Position numbers and translations under genes: made by a program. Shown here one piece after another: positions 1 through 5,507 of a DNA stretch of 5,507 bases. Below the pieces are notes generated by a model. That model had not been told where the DNA came from, did no database searches, and saw nothing but the letters and a program-made list of their open reading frames with translations. Source of the stretch: Spirochaetaceae bacterium (lineage in GTDB: Bacteria; Spirochaetota; Spirochaetia; Treponematales; Breznakiellaceae); assembly GCA_031257075.1 (NCBI GenBank), contig JAIRPM010000104.1, positions 1 to 5,507 of the forward strand, given 5' to 3'. Position 1 is the stretch's first letter. Every line of letters begins with the position of its first letter.

Positions 1-998
1 GCTGGGCATTTTATGTACACAAAACGCTTACACTCCGGGCTGGCGGCGACTGGCGTTTTGCTGCGCTTGATTCGGATTCGCTCGGCGGCAGGATGCGAAA
101 CGAAGGCGGCATTTACGGCACCGCGGAATGGCAGCTTGCGGCGTTTTTTATGCTGATACCATCGGTAAAGGCGGCATTCTGTTCGGACGGAAGCGTTCCG
201 GCAACCGCTGTGCCAAAACTGGGATTGGTTTTTAATGTAAACGAAAATCTTACATTAAAAAATAATTATTTCCGCAGTTTCAAGTTTCCCGATTTTGAAG
301 ATTTATATTACGGCGAAAGCGGCAGTTACGCAGGTAACCCTGACCTGAAGCCGGAGGACGGCTGGGGCGCGGATGCCGGCGCGGCATGGCGTGTAAAAAG
401 CCTGTCTCTGGAGGCATCCGCTTTTTGGCAATGGACGGCGGACTCTATCCACTGGTCAGCGGGAGCGGACAGCATTTGGAGACCGTACAATGTGGGCGAG
501 GCGGCATTTGCCGGCGCGGACGCGCGCATTTCGTTTGATTTGCCACATCCGCGCTTTCTTACAGGGCTGCGCCCGGCATTTTCGTATCAGTTTATGCGGA
601 GTTGGCTTTTGTCGTATGGCTATAGTTGGAAAAGCGACAAACGCATCCCGTATCAGGCGGAACATACTGCGGGCGCATCGCTGGAAGCAAGATGGAGAGG
701 CGGGCGCACAGGGCTGTCTGCGGGCTCGCTCCTGGCAAGCGCTCACTTTGAGTCACGGCGCTTTGCCGATACCGCCAATCTTTCCAAATTGCCGGCATAC
801 CTGCTGGTCAATATTACGCTCAATCAGCATATAAGCAAAAATATGGCTGTTTTTGCAGCCGTCCGTAATATTACGAACACACACTATCAGTCGTTCAAGG
901 ACTATCCTATGCCCGGCTTCAATTTTACGCTGGGGCTGCGCGTCAAAACGGAAGCGCAGTCTCTATCAAATACAAACAAGGAAGCATTATATGGCTAA
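1..998 (+). CDS. TonB-dependent outer-membrane receptor, BtuB-like, C-terminal part (5' end outside window)
   Basis: This is the C-terminal part of a beta-barrel receptor that imports a scarce ligand, probably a corrinoid, across the outer membrane with energy from TonB. The frame is open from the first complete codon at position 3, so the ATG at 93 is internal and the true start lies upstream. About 331 residues are visible, roughly half of a usual receptor. The plug domain and TonB box are not in the window. Family marks are the segment FRSFKFPDFEDLYYG followed by GNPDLKPE (about 270-350), PYNVGEA (about 483), RIPYQAEH (about 642) and the closing strands VRNITNTHY and YPMPGFNFTLGL (about 864-938). 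Alternating aromatic and polar residues fit barrel strands. A tail of about 15 residues follows the last strand. The stop overlaps the next gene by 8 nt. The corrinoid substrate is inferred from the neighbours; a siderophore or haem receptor would look similar at this level. Confidence 0.9.
   Translation, partial: WAFYVHKTLTLRAGGDWRFAALDSDSLGGRMRNEGGIYGTAEWQLAAFFMLIPSVKAAFCSDGSVPATAVPKLGLVFNVNENLTLKNNYFRSFKFPDFEDLYYGESGSYAGNPDLKPEDGWGADAGAAWRVKSLSLEASAFWQWTADSIHWSAGADSIWRPYNVGEAAFAGADARISFDLPHPRFLTGLRPAFSYQFMRSWLLSYGYSWKSDKRIPYQAEHTAGASLEARWRGGRTGLSAGSLLASAHFESRRFADTANLSKLPAYLLVNITLNQHISKNMAVFAAVRNITNTHYQSFKDYPMPGFNFTLGLRVKTEAQSLSNTNKEALYG
978..984 (+). promoter_or_regulatory. Ribosome binding site fixing the start at 991
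   Basis: AAGGAAG lies 6 nt before the ATG at 991, inside the last codons of the receptor gene. It supports 991 as the start of the adenosyltransferase-like gene. The same frame is open further upstream, with an ATG at 853, but that stretch only shadows the receptor gene. Confidence 0.7.
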
Positions 999-1533
999 AT
1001 CTAAATACCTTGCGTACACATTTTTGTACGATGATGCCGCGGATTTGCGCTGCGATTTTGAAATCCTTACCGATGAAATTTCCAGCATGACGGGACTTTT
1101 GCGTTCGCTTGTCGAAGATGCTCATCTTCGTGATGAATTGGAAAAAATAAATGAACTTATCTACCATATAAACCCTTCTTTGCGTACACAGGTAAAAGTT
1201 ACCCAGACAGAACTGGACTGGCTTTTTGAAAGGGCGCAAAAACTCCGTGATGAAACAAAAAATATTTTTGATACATTTGACCAGAAACACCGCGTTCATT
1301 TTACGCTGCCGCAGGGCTGCACGGCAGCGGCAGTAAGCCATATACTTCGTTCAAAATGCAAGGCGCTCGTGCGTCTTTTAAGCCGTTATGAACAGCAGGG
1401 AAATCATGTAGCCGCAATTCTGCATGACTTTACCAATTTGTTTTCTGGTTATTTTTATTATCTCGCTCTCAAATTAAATAAAGATTCGGGGTGTAAAGAA
1501 GTTGAATATACAAGCAGGGCATACAATGTATAA
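991..1533 (+). CDS. PduO-type cobalamin adenosyltransferase-like protein, ATP site degenerate
   Basis: This 180-aa cytoplasmic protein has no signal peptide or membrane segment. It aligns by eye with the PduO/MMAB family (Pfam Cob_adeno_trans), whose members transfer adenosyl from ATP to cob(I)alamin. Matching blocks are TDEISS (27-32, family TDELSS), DELEKI (48-53), FTLPQG (104-109, family FILPGG), a helix with H117 and R120, and NLFSGYFYYLALKLN (149-163, family NRLSDYLFTLARY). D28 and R120 correspond to Asp35 and Arg128 of Lactobacillus reuteri PduO, a salt-bridge pair near the corrinoid. F104 corresponds to its Phe112, which helps form four-coordinate cobalt. The N-terminal TKTGDKG nucleotide loop is absent, and the family RRAER block reads KALVR (124-128). 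Catalysis is therefore doubtful. A corrinoid-binding or trafficking role is inferred, not shown. The start at 991 has a good ribosome site and overlaps the receptor gene by 8 nt. Confidence 0.72.
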   Translation: MAKSKYLAYTFLYDDAADLRCDFEILTDEISSMTGLLRSLVEDAHLRDELEKINELIYHINPSLRTQVKVTQTELDWLFERAQKLRDETKNIFDTFDQKHRVHFTLPQGCTAAAVSHILRSKCKALVRLLSRYEQQGNHVAAILHDFTNLFSGYFYYLALKLNKDSGCKEVEYTSRAYNV

Positions 1534-2383
1534 ATATTTATTGCTTGTCATTTTTATATTATTTTCTGCCTGTGCTAAAAAGCAGCCTCCTGCCGGTTCT
1601 GCGCCCATCCCACGGCGAATTATATCGCTTGCCCCTTCAAACACAGAAATAATCATTGCGCTGGGTTTTGCCGGCAAACTCGCGGCTATAGACCGTTATT
1701 CGGCGGATGTAGACGGCGTACCGCAGGATATACCGCAGATCGATTTTATACCCGAAGCAGAAACAATAATTGGCTTACAGCCGGATATTATCATTTCTAC
1801 CGAACATAATGCCGGCGCGTCAAGCGGCGACCCTTTTTCGACTTTACGCAATATTGGAATAAATATCATTATTATTCCGCATTGTACGGGACTTGATGAT
1901 ATATACAAAAGTATAACAGATATATCCGCCGCATTGGGCGCGGAAGGGCGCGGCGCGGAAATTATCGCGGATATGAAAAAACAAATTGACGCGGTACAGG
2001 AAGACGCAAAATCATCGGTAAAGAAAAACGTATACATCGAAATTTCGCCCTCTCCTTTTGTGTATACAGCAGGCGGCGCTACTTATTTTAACGAATTGAT
2101 AGAAATTGCGGGCGGCAAAAATATATTTGCTTCCCAGCATGGAATTTTTACGCCGAATATTGAATCGCTGCTTACCATTGACCCCGACGTGATAATTACC
2201 ACTGTTGATTATATCGAAGACCCTGTAAACGAAATTAAAACACGCAATGGTTTTTCCGCATTAAGCGCCGTGCGCCGGAATGCTGTTTATCAAATTAACG
2301 CGGCCGCCGCAATGCGCCCGTCCCAAAACATCGTTCATTCTTTGCGCGAAATTAAACAAATTATTAAAGAGGCAGATATATGA
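1526..2383 (+). CDS. Corrinoid-binding lipoprotein of an ABC importer, BtuF-like (copy 1)
   Basis: This 285-aa periplasmic substrate-binding lipoprotein belongs to the BtuF/FhuD class (Peripla_BP_2). The signal peptide MYKYLLLVIFILFSAC ends in a lipobox with Cys16 as the lipidated residue. The N-lobe opens with RRIISLAPSNTEIIIALG (30-47), typical of this class. DPDVIITT (219-226) lies in the C-lobe, and the closing motif RPSQNIVHSL (264-273) matches the family's RPG.RI..GL region. E213, in PNIES, aligns with the area of BtuF Glu202, which docks on BtuC arginines. Around the other docking site (BtuF Glu72) an Asp, D102, is found. ATG 1526 is chosen because it gives a clean lipoprotein signal, has AGGG 6 nt upstream and overlaps the preceding stop by 8 nt. 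A TTG at 1502 would add eight residues before the signal. Corrinoid as ligand is inferred from the operon; haem or a siderophore is possible. Confidence 0.88.
   Translation: MYKYLLLVIFILFSACAKKQPPAGSAPIPRRIISLAPSNTEIIIALGFAGKLAAIDRYSADVDGVPQDIPQIDFIPEAETIIGLQPDIIISTEHNAGASSGDPFSTLRNIGINIIIIPHCTGLDDIYKSITDISAALGAEGRGAEIIADMKKQIDAVQEDAKSSVKKNVYIEISPSPFVYTAGGATYFNELIEIAGGKNIFASQHGIFTPNIESLLTIDPDVIITTVDYIEDPVNEIKTRNGFSALSAVRRNAVYQINAAAAMRPSQNIVHSLREIKQIIKEADI
2366..2372 (+). promoter_or_regulatory. Ribosome binding site for the second binding lipoprotein
   Basis: AAAGAGG stands 7 nt before the ATG at 2380, within the end of the first lipoprotein gene. Together with the ATGA overlap it supports this start and translational coupling. 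Confidence 0.65.
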
Positions 2384-3321
2384 AATTTTTTGATATACGG
2401 ATTTTGTTCGTAGTGCCGGCGCTTATGCTTACGGCATGTACCAAAACATCTGTTCACAATAACAAGCCGGCGGATTCCGCGCCTGATTTGAACAGCACGA
2501 CAGCGGAATATGCCGGTTATAAACGCATTATATCGACCGCGCCGTCTAATACCGATATTATTGCGGCGCTTGGAATGGCCGGCAGGCTTGTTGCCATTGA
2601 TAAATACGCGGGCAGCGTCAGCAAACTGCCGCCGGAAATCCCACGCCTTGATTTTCTTAATCCCGATGCGGAAACGCTTATCGCGCTGGAGCCTGATTTG
2701 ATTATAGCGCACAGCATGAACGAACAGCGTAATGGAAACGAACCGCTCGCCATTATGAAAAAACTGGGTGTTCAGGTTGTATATATAAAAACGAGCAACA
2801 GCCTTGAGGGCATTCAAGATGACATCATGTATCTTGCGCGGCTGCTCGGCGTTCCTGAACGCGGTGATGCTATTATTGGTACTATGCGTGAAGAAATTGA
2901 CAAAATACGGGAAACAGGCCGGCGTATTTATACGGAAAAACGCATTGAACCGCGTACCGTGTATTTTGAAATTGAGCCTGCGCCCCATGCGACCACGTTT
3001 GGGAGCGGTGTTTTCCTTGATGAAATTATTACGCTTTGCGGCGCAAAAAATATATTTGCAGACCAAAAAGGTTTTTTTGTTCCGAACAGCGAAGAAATAA
3101 TCCACCGCAGCCCTTCGGTGATTCTTACGAACGCAAGCGAAGTAGCCGACCCTATTGCGGAATTGTATGCGCGCACCGGTTTTGAAAATACAAGCGCGCA
3201 CAAAAACAAACGCATTTATTACATCGATACAGACGCATCGGCACGGCCTACGCATAATGTTATTAAAGCCCTTAAACAAATTGCGTTCAGTATTTATCCA
3301 GAATATTACAATGAATATTAA
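2380..3321 (+). CDS. Corrinoid-binding lipoprotein of an ABC importer, BtuF-like (copy 2)
   Basis: This 313-aa paralogue of the preceding gene is also a Peripla_BP_2 lipoprotein, with signal MKFFDIRILFVVPALMLTAC and lipidated Cys20. A polar linker of about 27 residues separates the lipid anchor from the N-lobe, which starts at KRIISTAPSNTDIIAALG (48-65). Shared landmarks with copy 1 are AIDKYA (72-77), IP.LDF (87-92), EPDLIIA (104-110), GAKNIFA.Q (221-229), PNSEE (235-239) and ARPTHNVIKAL (288-298). E121 and E238/E239 lie near the two BtuF glutamates that dock on the permease. The copies are clearly homologous but well diverged, so the duplication is old, or the second copy was acquired separately. 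The start overlaps the previous stop as ATGA, and the end overlaps the permease gene by 11 nt. Which copy binds which ligand cannot be read from the sequence. Confidence 0.88.
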   Translation: MKFFDIRILFVVPALMLTACTKTSVHNNKPADSAPDLNSTTAEYAGYKRIISTAPSNTDIIAALGMAGRLVAIDKYAGSVSKLPPEIPRLDFLNPDAETLIALEPDLIIAHSMNEQRNGNEPLAIMKKLGVQVVYIKTSNSLEGIQDDIMYLARLLGVPERGDAIIGTMREEIDKIRETGRRIYTEKRIEPRTVYFEIEPAPHATTFGSGVFLDEIITLCGAKNIFADQKGFFVPNSEEIIHRSPSVILTNASEVADPIAELYARTGFENTSAHKNKRIYYIDTDASARPTHNVIKALKQIAFSIYPEYYNEY

Positions 3322-4348
3322 ATTCCGCATGACGGCCGCCTGCATTGTATCGCTCGGTATTATCGCGTTTACCGCATCAGCCGGCGCAAAAAATATTTCC
3401 ATTGCCGATACGGTTATAATTCTTTTACACAACGTTTTCCCGGCTGCTCTGGTCGAAAAATTTTACCGGCATATAAGCGCAGCCAATGCCGTTATCGTCT
3501 GGGATTTGCGTTTTCCCCGCGCGCTGCTTGCGTTTCTTGCCGGCGGCAGCATGTCGGTAGCCGGCGCTGTGCTGCAATCGCTGTTGAAAAACCAACTTGC
3601 ATCGCCGTATATGCTGGGCGTGTCCGCCGGCGCAAGTTTTGGCGCGGCGCTTGTGATTCTTGTCGGTATATCAACGCCGCTGCTGGGCATTTGGATGCTG
3701 CCGTGCGCAGGTTTTGCGGGCGGCCTTTTGACCGTCTGTATCGTTACCGTATTTTCGGCAAAAATAGACAAATCGTTTTCTAATAATACGGTTATTCTTT
3801 GCGGTATGGTTTTTTCGCTCTTTATCAATGCGGTAATCACTGTTCTTATGGCGCTCAGAGCGCAGAAATTGCGCACCCTTATTATGTGGCAGATGGGCAG
3901 TTTTGCGTTCAAAGGCTGGGTTTATGTCCGTATAATGTTTGTTTTTCTCATAATAGGCGCTCTGCCGCTGGCGCGTTATACCCGTGAATTAGACTTGCTT
4001 ACCTTTGGCGAAATTGAGGCAAAATCCGCCGGCGTAGACACAAACCGGGTAAAGGCGCTGCTCTTTTTGCTTGCTACCGCGCTCGCGGGGTCGGCTGTGG
4101 CATTGAGCGGCATTATCGGTTTTGTTGATTTGGTGGGGCCGCATCTGGCGCGGCGTATTGTGGGGCCGGTTCATGCACGGCTGCTGCCCGCTTCATTTTT
4201 GGCGGGCGGTTCTCTTATGGCCGCAAGCGATTTTCTTGCCCGTACTGTTATTTCACCATCAGAACTTCCGGTGGGCGCCGTTACTGCGCTTATAGGAGCG
4301 CCTTTTTTTGCCTACATTTATTTCAGGCCACAGCGCCGGCGGGGCTAG
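3311..4348 (+). CDS. btuC: ABC importer permease, BtuC/FecCD family
   Basis: This 345-aa inner-membrane permease, usually a homodimer, would pass corrinoid (or a related chelate) from the binding protein into the cytoplasm. Its length is close to the usual 320-350. Family blocks in order are RFPR (67-70), an AGGSMSVAGAVLQ helix (77-89), LKNQLASPYMLGVSAGASFGA (92-112; family RNPLA.P..LG...GA..G), GIIGFVDLVGPHLARR (267-282; the cytoplasmic coupling region facing the ATPase), LLPASFLAGG (291-300), SDFLAR (306-311) and PVGAVTALIGAPFF (320-333). Several hydrophobic helices cover most of the length. The ATG at 3311 is chosen because the first helix follows directly, it overlaps the upstream gene by 11 nt, and the open stretch before it only shadows the lipoprotein gene. 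The ribosome site is weak (CAGAA at 3300-3304), so coupled translation is likely. The btuC name rests on context; fecCD-type iron permeases look alike. Confidence 0.9.
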   Translation: MNIKFRMTAACIVSLGIIAFTASAGAKNISIADTVIILLHNVFPAALVEKFYRHISAANAVIVWDLRFPRALLAFLAGGSMSVAGAVLQSLLKNQLASPYMLGVSAGASFGAALVILVGISTPLLGIWMLPCAGFAGGLLTVCIVTVFSAKIDKSFSNNTVILCGMVFSLFINAVITVLMALRAQKLRTLIMWQMGSFAFKGWVYVRIMFVFLIIGALPLARYTRELDLLTFGEIEAKSAGVDTNRVKALLFLLATALAGSAVALSGIIGFVDLVGPHLARRIVGPVHARLLPASFLAGGSLMAASDFLARTVISPSELPVGAVTALIGAPFFAYIYFRPQRRRG

Positions 4349-4374
4349 GCACTATCATACCGGTGTGCTAAGAT
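4346..4374 (+). promoter_or_regulatory. Possible sigma-70 type promoter for the GAPDH gene
   Basis: An extended -10 element, TGC-TAAGAT (-10 hexamer at 4369-4374), stands 17 nt after a weak -35-like TAGGCA (4346-4351) that overlaps the permease stop codon. Transcription would begin near 4381, leaving a leader of about 54 nt. This is consensus matching by eye only. The CATAAT at 4414-4419 lies too close to the ribosome site and has no -35 partner. Confidence 0.35.
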
Positions 4375-4393
4375 TTAGGCAACTTAATTTAAC

Positions 4394-4414
4394 GCGCTGC
4401 GTGACCGGCGGCGC
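4394..4414 (+). other. Weak hairpin in the leader before the GAPDH gene
   Basis: GCGCTGC (4394-4400) can pair with GCGGCGC (4408-4414), giving seven pairs including one G-U, around a 7-nt loop. It is followed by ATAATTCTAA, not a T run, so it is a poor intrinsic terminator. It might stabilise the 5' end of the message or be accidental. No other terminator-like structure was found between the permease stop and the GAPDH start. Confidence 0.25.
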
Positions 4415-4423
4415 ATAATTCTA

Positions 4424-4430
4424 ATGGAGG
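4424..4430 (+). promoter_or_regulatory. Strong ribosome binding site for the GAPDH gene
   Basis: ATGGAGG, with a GGAGG core at 4426-4430, lies 4 nt before the ATG at 4435. It is the best ribosome site in the window, as expected for an abundant glycolytic enzyme. Confidence 0.75.
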
Positions 4431-4434
4431 ATTT

Positions 4435-5442
4435 ATGAAATTAGGAATTAACGGTTTTGGACGTATCGGGCGTATGGTTTTTCGCGCCGCGATAGAAAAT
4501 TTTGATGACATTGAAATCGTTGGCATCAATGATTTGCTTGACCCCGCATACCTTGCGTACACACTTAAATACGATTCGGTTCATGGTCGTTTCAAGGGCG
4601 ATATCACGGTTGACGGTACTACGCTTGTTGTAAAGTCGCTCGATGGTAAAAAGAACTGGAAAGTGCGCGTAAGCGCCGAACGCGAAGTTGCCAGCCTTGC
4701 ATGGGACAAAATAGGCGCGGAAGTGGTTGTCGAATCTACCGGCCTTTGGCTTACCAAAGATACAGCGGAAAAACATCTTACGGCCGGCGCAAAAAAAGTA
4801 ATTATGAGCGCGCCGTCCAAAGATGATACCCCTATGTTCGTTTATGGTGTCAATCACAAGAAATATGCCGGACAAACAATTATTTCCAATGCGTCCTGCA
4901 CCACAAACTGCCTTGCGCTGCTTGCAAAAGTAGTGCATGACAACTTTGGACTTAAACGCGGGCTTATGACCACCGTCCATGCGACAACCAACACGCAAAA
5001 AACGGTAGACGGCCCCAGCAACAAAGACTGGCGCGGCGGCCGCGGCATTTTGGAAAACATTATTCCGTCATCAACCGGCGCGGCAAAAGCGGTTGGCAAG
5101 GTTATACCTGAACTAAACGGCAAATTAACCGGCATGTCGATGCGCGTTACCTCGTCTGATGTGTCTGTTGTTGACCTTACCTGTGAACTTTCTAAACCGG
5201 CCAAGTACGATGAAATTGCCGCCGCGCTTAAAAAAGCAAGTGAAGGCGAACTGAAAGGCATCCTTGGTTACACGGAAGACGAAGTTGTGTCCACCGATTT
5301 CCGCCACTGCCCGCTTACCTCGATTTTTGACAAAAAAGCCGGCATCCAATTGGACGATACCTTCGTGAAACTTATCTCTTGGTATGACAACGAATGGGGC
5401 TATTCCAACAAAGTGCTGGAAATGGCGCGCGTCATACAATAG
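4435..5442 (+). CDS. gap: Glyceraldehyde-3-phosphate dehydrogenase, type I, NAD-dependent
   Basis: This 335-aa cytoplasmic enzyme of glycolysis oxidises glyceraldehyde 3-phosphate with NAD and phosphate to 1,3-bisphosphoglycerate. It normally works as a tetramer. The NAD-binding N-terminus is INGFGRIGR (5-13). D33, in IND, is the acidic residue that favours NAD over NADP. The active site SNASCTTNC has catalytic Cys155, and His182 in TTVHATT is the base. TQKTVDGPS, DWRGGRG, NIIPSSTGAAKAVGK and the closing WYDNEWGYSNKV are all intact. Length is normal. Compared with E. coli GapA there is a stretch about six residues longer around 60-78 (VVKSLDGKKNWKVRV). The loop usually reading RVPT or RVPTP is RVTSSDVS here. 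It is the only gene in the window with its own good ribosome site after a gap and its own terminator, so it is probably transcribed separately from the corrinoid genes. Confidence 0.98.
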   Translation: MKLGINGFGRIGRMVFRAAIENFDDIEIVGINDLLDPAYLAYTLKYDSVHGRFKGDITVDGTTLVVKSLDGKKNWKVRVSAEREVASLAWDKIGAEVVVESTGLWLTKDTAEKHLTAGAKKVIMSAPSKDDTPMFVYGVNHKKYAGQTIISNASCTTNCLALLAKVVHDNFGLKRGLMTTVHATTNTQKTVDGPSNKDWRGGRGILENIIPSSTGAAKAVGKVIPELNGKLTGMSMRVTSSDVSVVDLTCELSKPAKYDEIAAALKKASEGELKGILGYTEDEVVSTDFRHCPLTSIFDKKAGIQLDDTFVKLISWYDNEWGYSNKVLEMARVIQ

Positions 5443-5463
5443 AGTTGCCTTCAAAACCAGCAT

Positions 5464-5493
5464 AAAAAAACCCGGCATCAGCCGGGTTTTTTT
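5464..5493 (+). terminator. Intrinsic terminator after the GAPDH gene, possibly bidirectional
   Basis: CCCGGC (5471-5476) pairs perfectly with GCCGGG (5481-5486) around an ATCA loop, followed by seven T (5487-5493). Seven A precede the stem (5464-5470), so it can also serve as a terminator for a gene arriving from the other strand. It starts 21 nt after the GAPDH stop codon. Confidence 0.95.
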
Positions 5494-5507
5494 ATTAACA
5501 AGCCCTG

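Noticed and set aside
1..998. Frameshifted or truncated receptor pseudogene
   Set aside because: The frame is open continuously from the window edge through all expected C-terminal motifs. The missing N-terminus is due only to the window boundary.
1502..1525. TTG at 1502 as the start of the first binding lipoprotein
   Set aside because: It would place eight polar residues ahead of a normal lipoprotein signal peptide. The ATG at 1526 gives a standard signal with Cys16, a purine-rich site 6 nt upstream and the same 8-nt overlap seen at the previous junction.
3155..3310. Upstream extension of the permease reading frame to 3155
   Set aside because: The added 52 residues are basic and unstructured and lie inside the second lipoprotein gene. 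The family's first membrane helix begins right after the ATG at 3311.
2335..3432. A 365-codon open frame on the minus strand opposite the second lipoprotein gene
   Set aside because: It lies wholly antisense to a well-supported gene pair, has no recognisable motif, is rich in Arg, Asn and Phe as expected from reverse-complemented codons, and no protein family is suggested.
4349..4434. Cobalamin riboswitch in the gap before GAPDH
   Set aside because: The gap is only 86 bp, no B12-box-like GCCACTG sequence was found, and GAPDH is not a B12-regulated gene. A riboswitch for this operon would be expected upstream of the receptor gene, outside the window.
4441..4998. A 185-codon open frame on the minus strand opposite GAPDH
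   Set aside because: It is a shadow of a highly conserved coding sequence, and its peptide has no family resemblance.

Overview
The window holds one tightly packed, co-directional (+ strand) gene cluster for uptake of a corrinoid (vitamin B12-type cofactor), followed by an independent glycolytic gene. The organism is a diderm bacterium. It has a TonB-dependent outer-membrane receptor, and its two substrate-binding proteins carry short lipoprotein signal peptides (LFSAC and LTAC) instead of the soluble periplasmic form typical of enterobacteria. Moderate GC, these lipoboxes and the overall protein style fit a spirochaete of the Treponema type. That assignment is an inference from appearance, not a proven placement.

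Layout. Positions 1-998 hold the C-terminal half of a BtuB-like TonB-dependent receptor, whose start lies before the window. Positions 991-1533 hold a 180-aa protein with the fold signature of PduO-type ATP:cob(I)alamin adenosyltransferases but without the ATP-binding N-terminus. Positions 1526-2383 and 2380-3321 hold two tandem, diverged BtuF-like lipoproteins. Positions 3311-4348 hold a BtuC/FecCD-type permease. All four junctions overlap (8, 8, 4 and 11 nt), so the five genes almost certainly form one translationally coupled transcript. An 86-bp gap then carries a possible promoter, a weak hairpin and a strong ribosome binding site. It leads into a type I NAD-dependent GAPDH gene (4435-5442), closed by a textbook intrinsic terminator (5464-5493).

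How the genes fit together. The receptor would bring corrinoid across the outer membrane using TonB energy. The two lipoproteins would bind it in the periplasm and deliver it to the permease. The ABC ATPase (BtuD) needed to power the permease is not in the window: it would have to be upstream of the receptor gene or elsewhere. The adenosyltransferase-like protein sits where a cofactor-processing enzyme would be expected, yet several residues on the nucleotide side are replaced while corrinoid-side residues are kept. It is the most interesting object here, possibly a corrinoid-binding or handling protein that does not use ATP. GAPDH is a housekeeping gene with no evident link to corrinoid transport.

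No tRNA, rRNA, CRISPR array, insertion sequence or cobalamin riboswitch was seen. A riboswitch, if present, would lie upstream of the receptor gene, outside the window.
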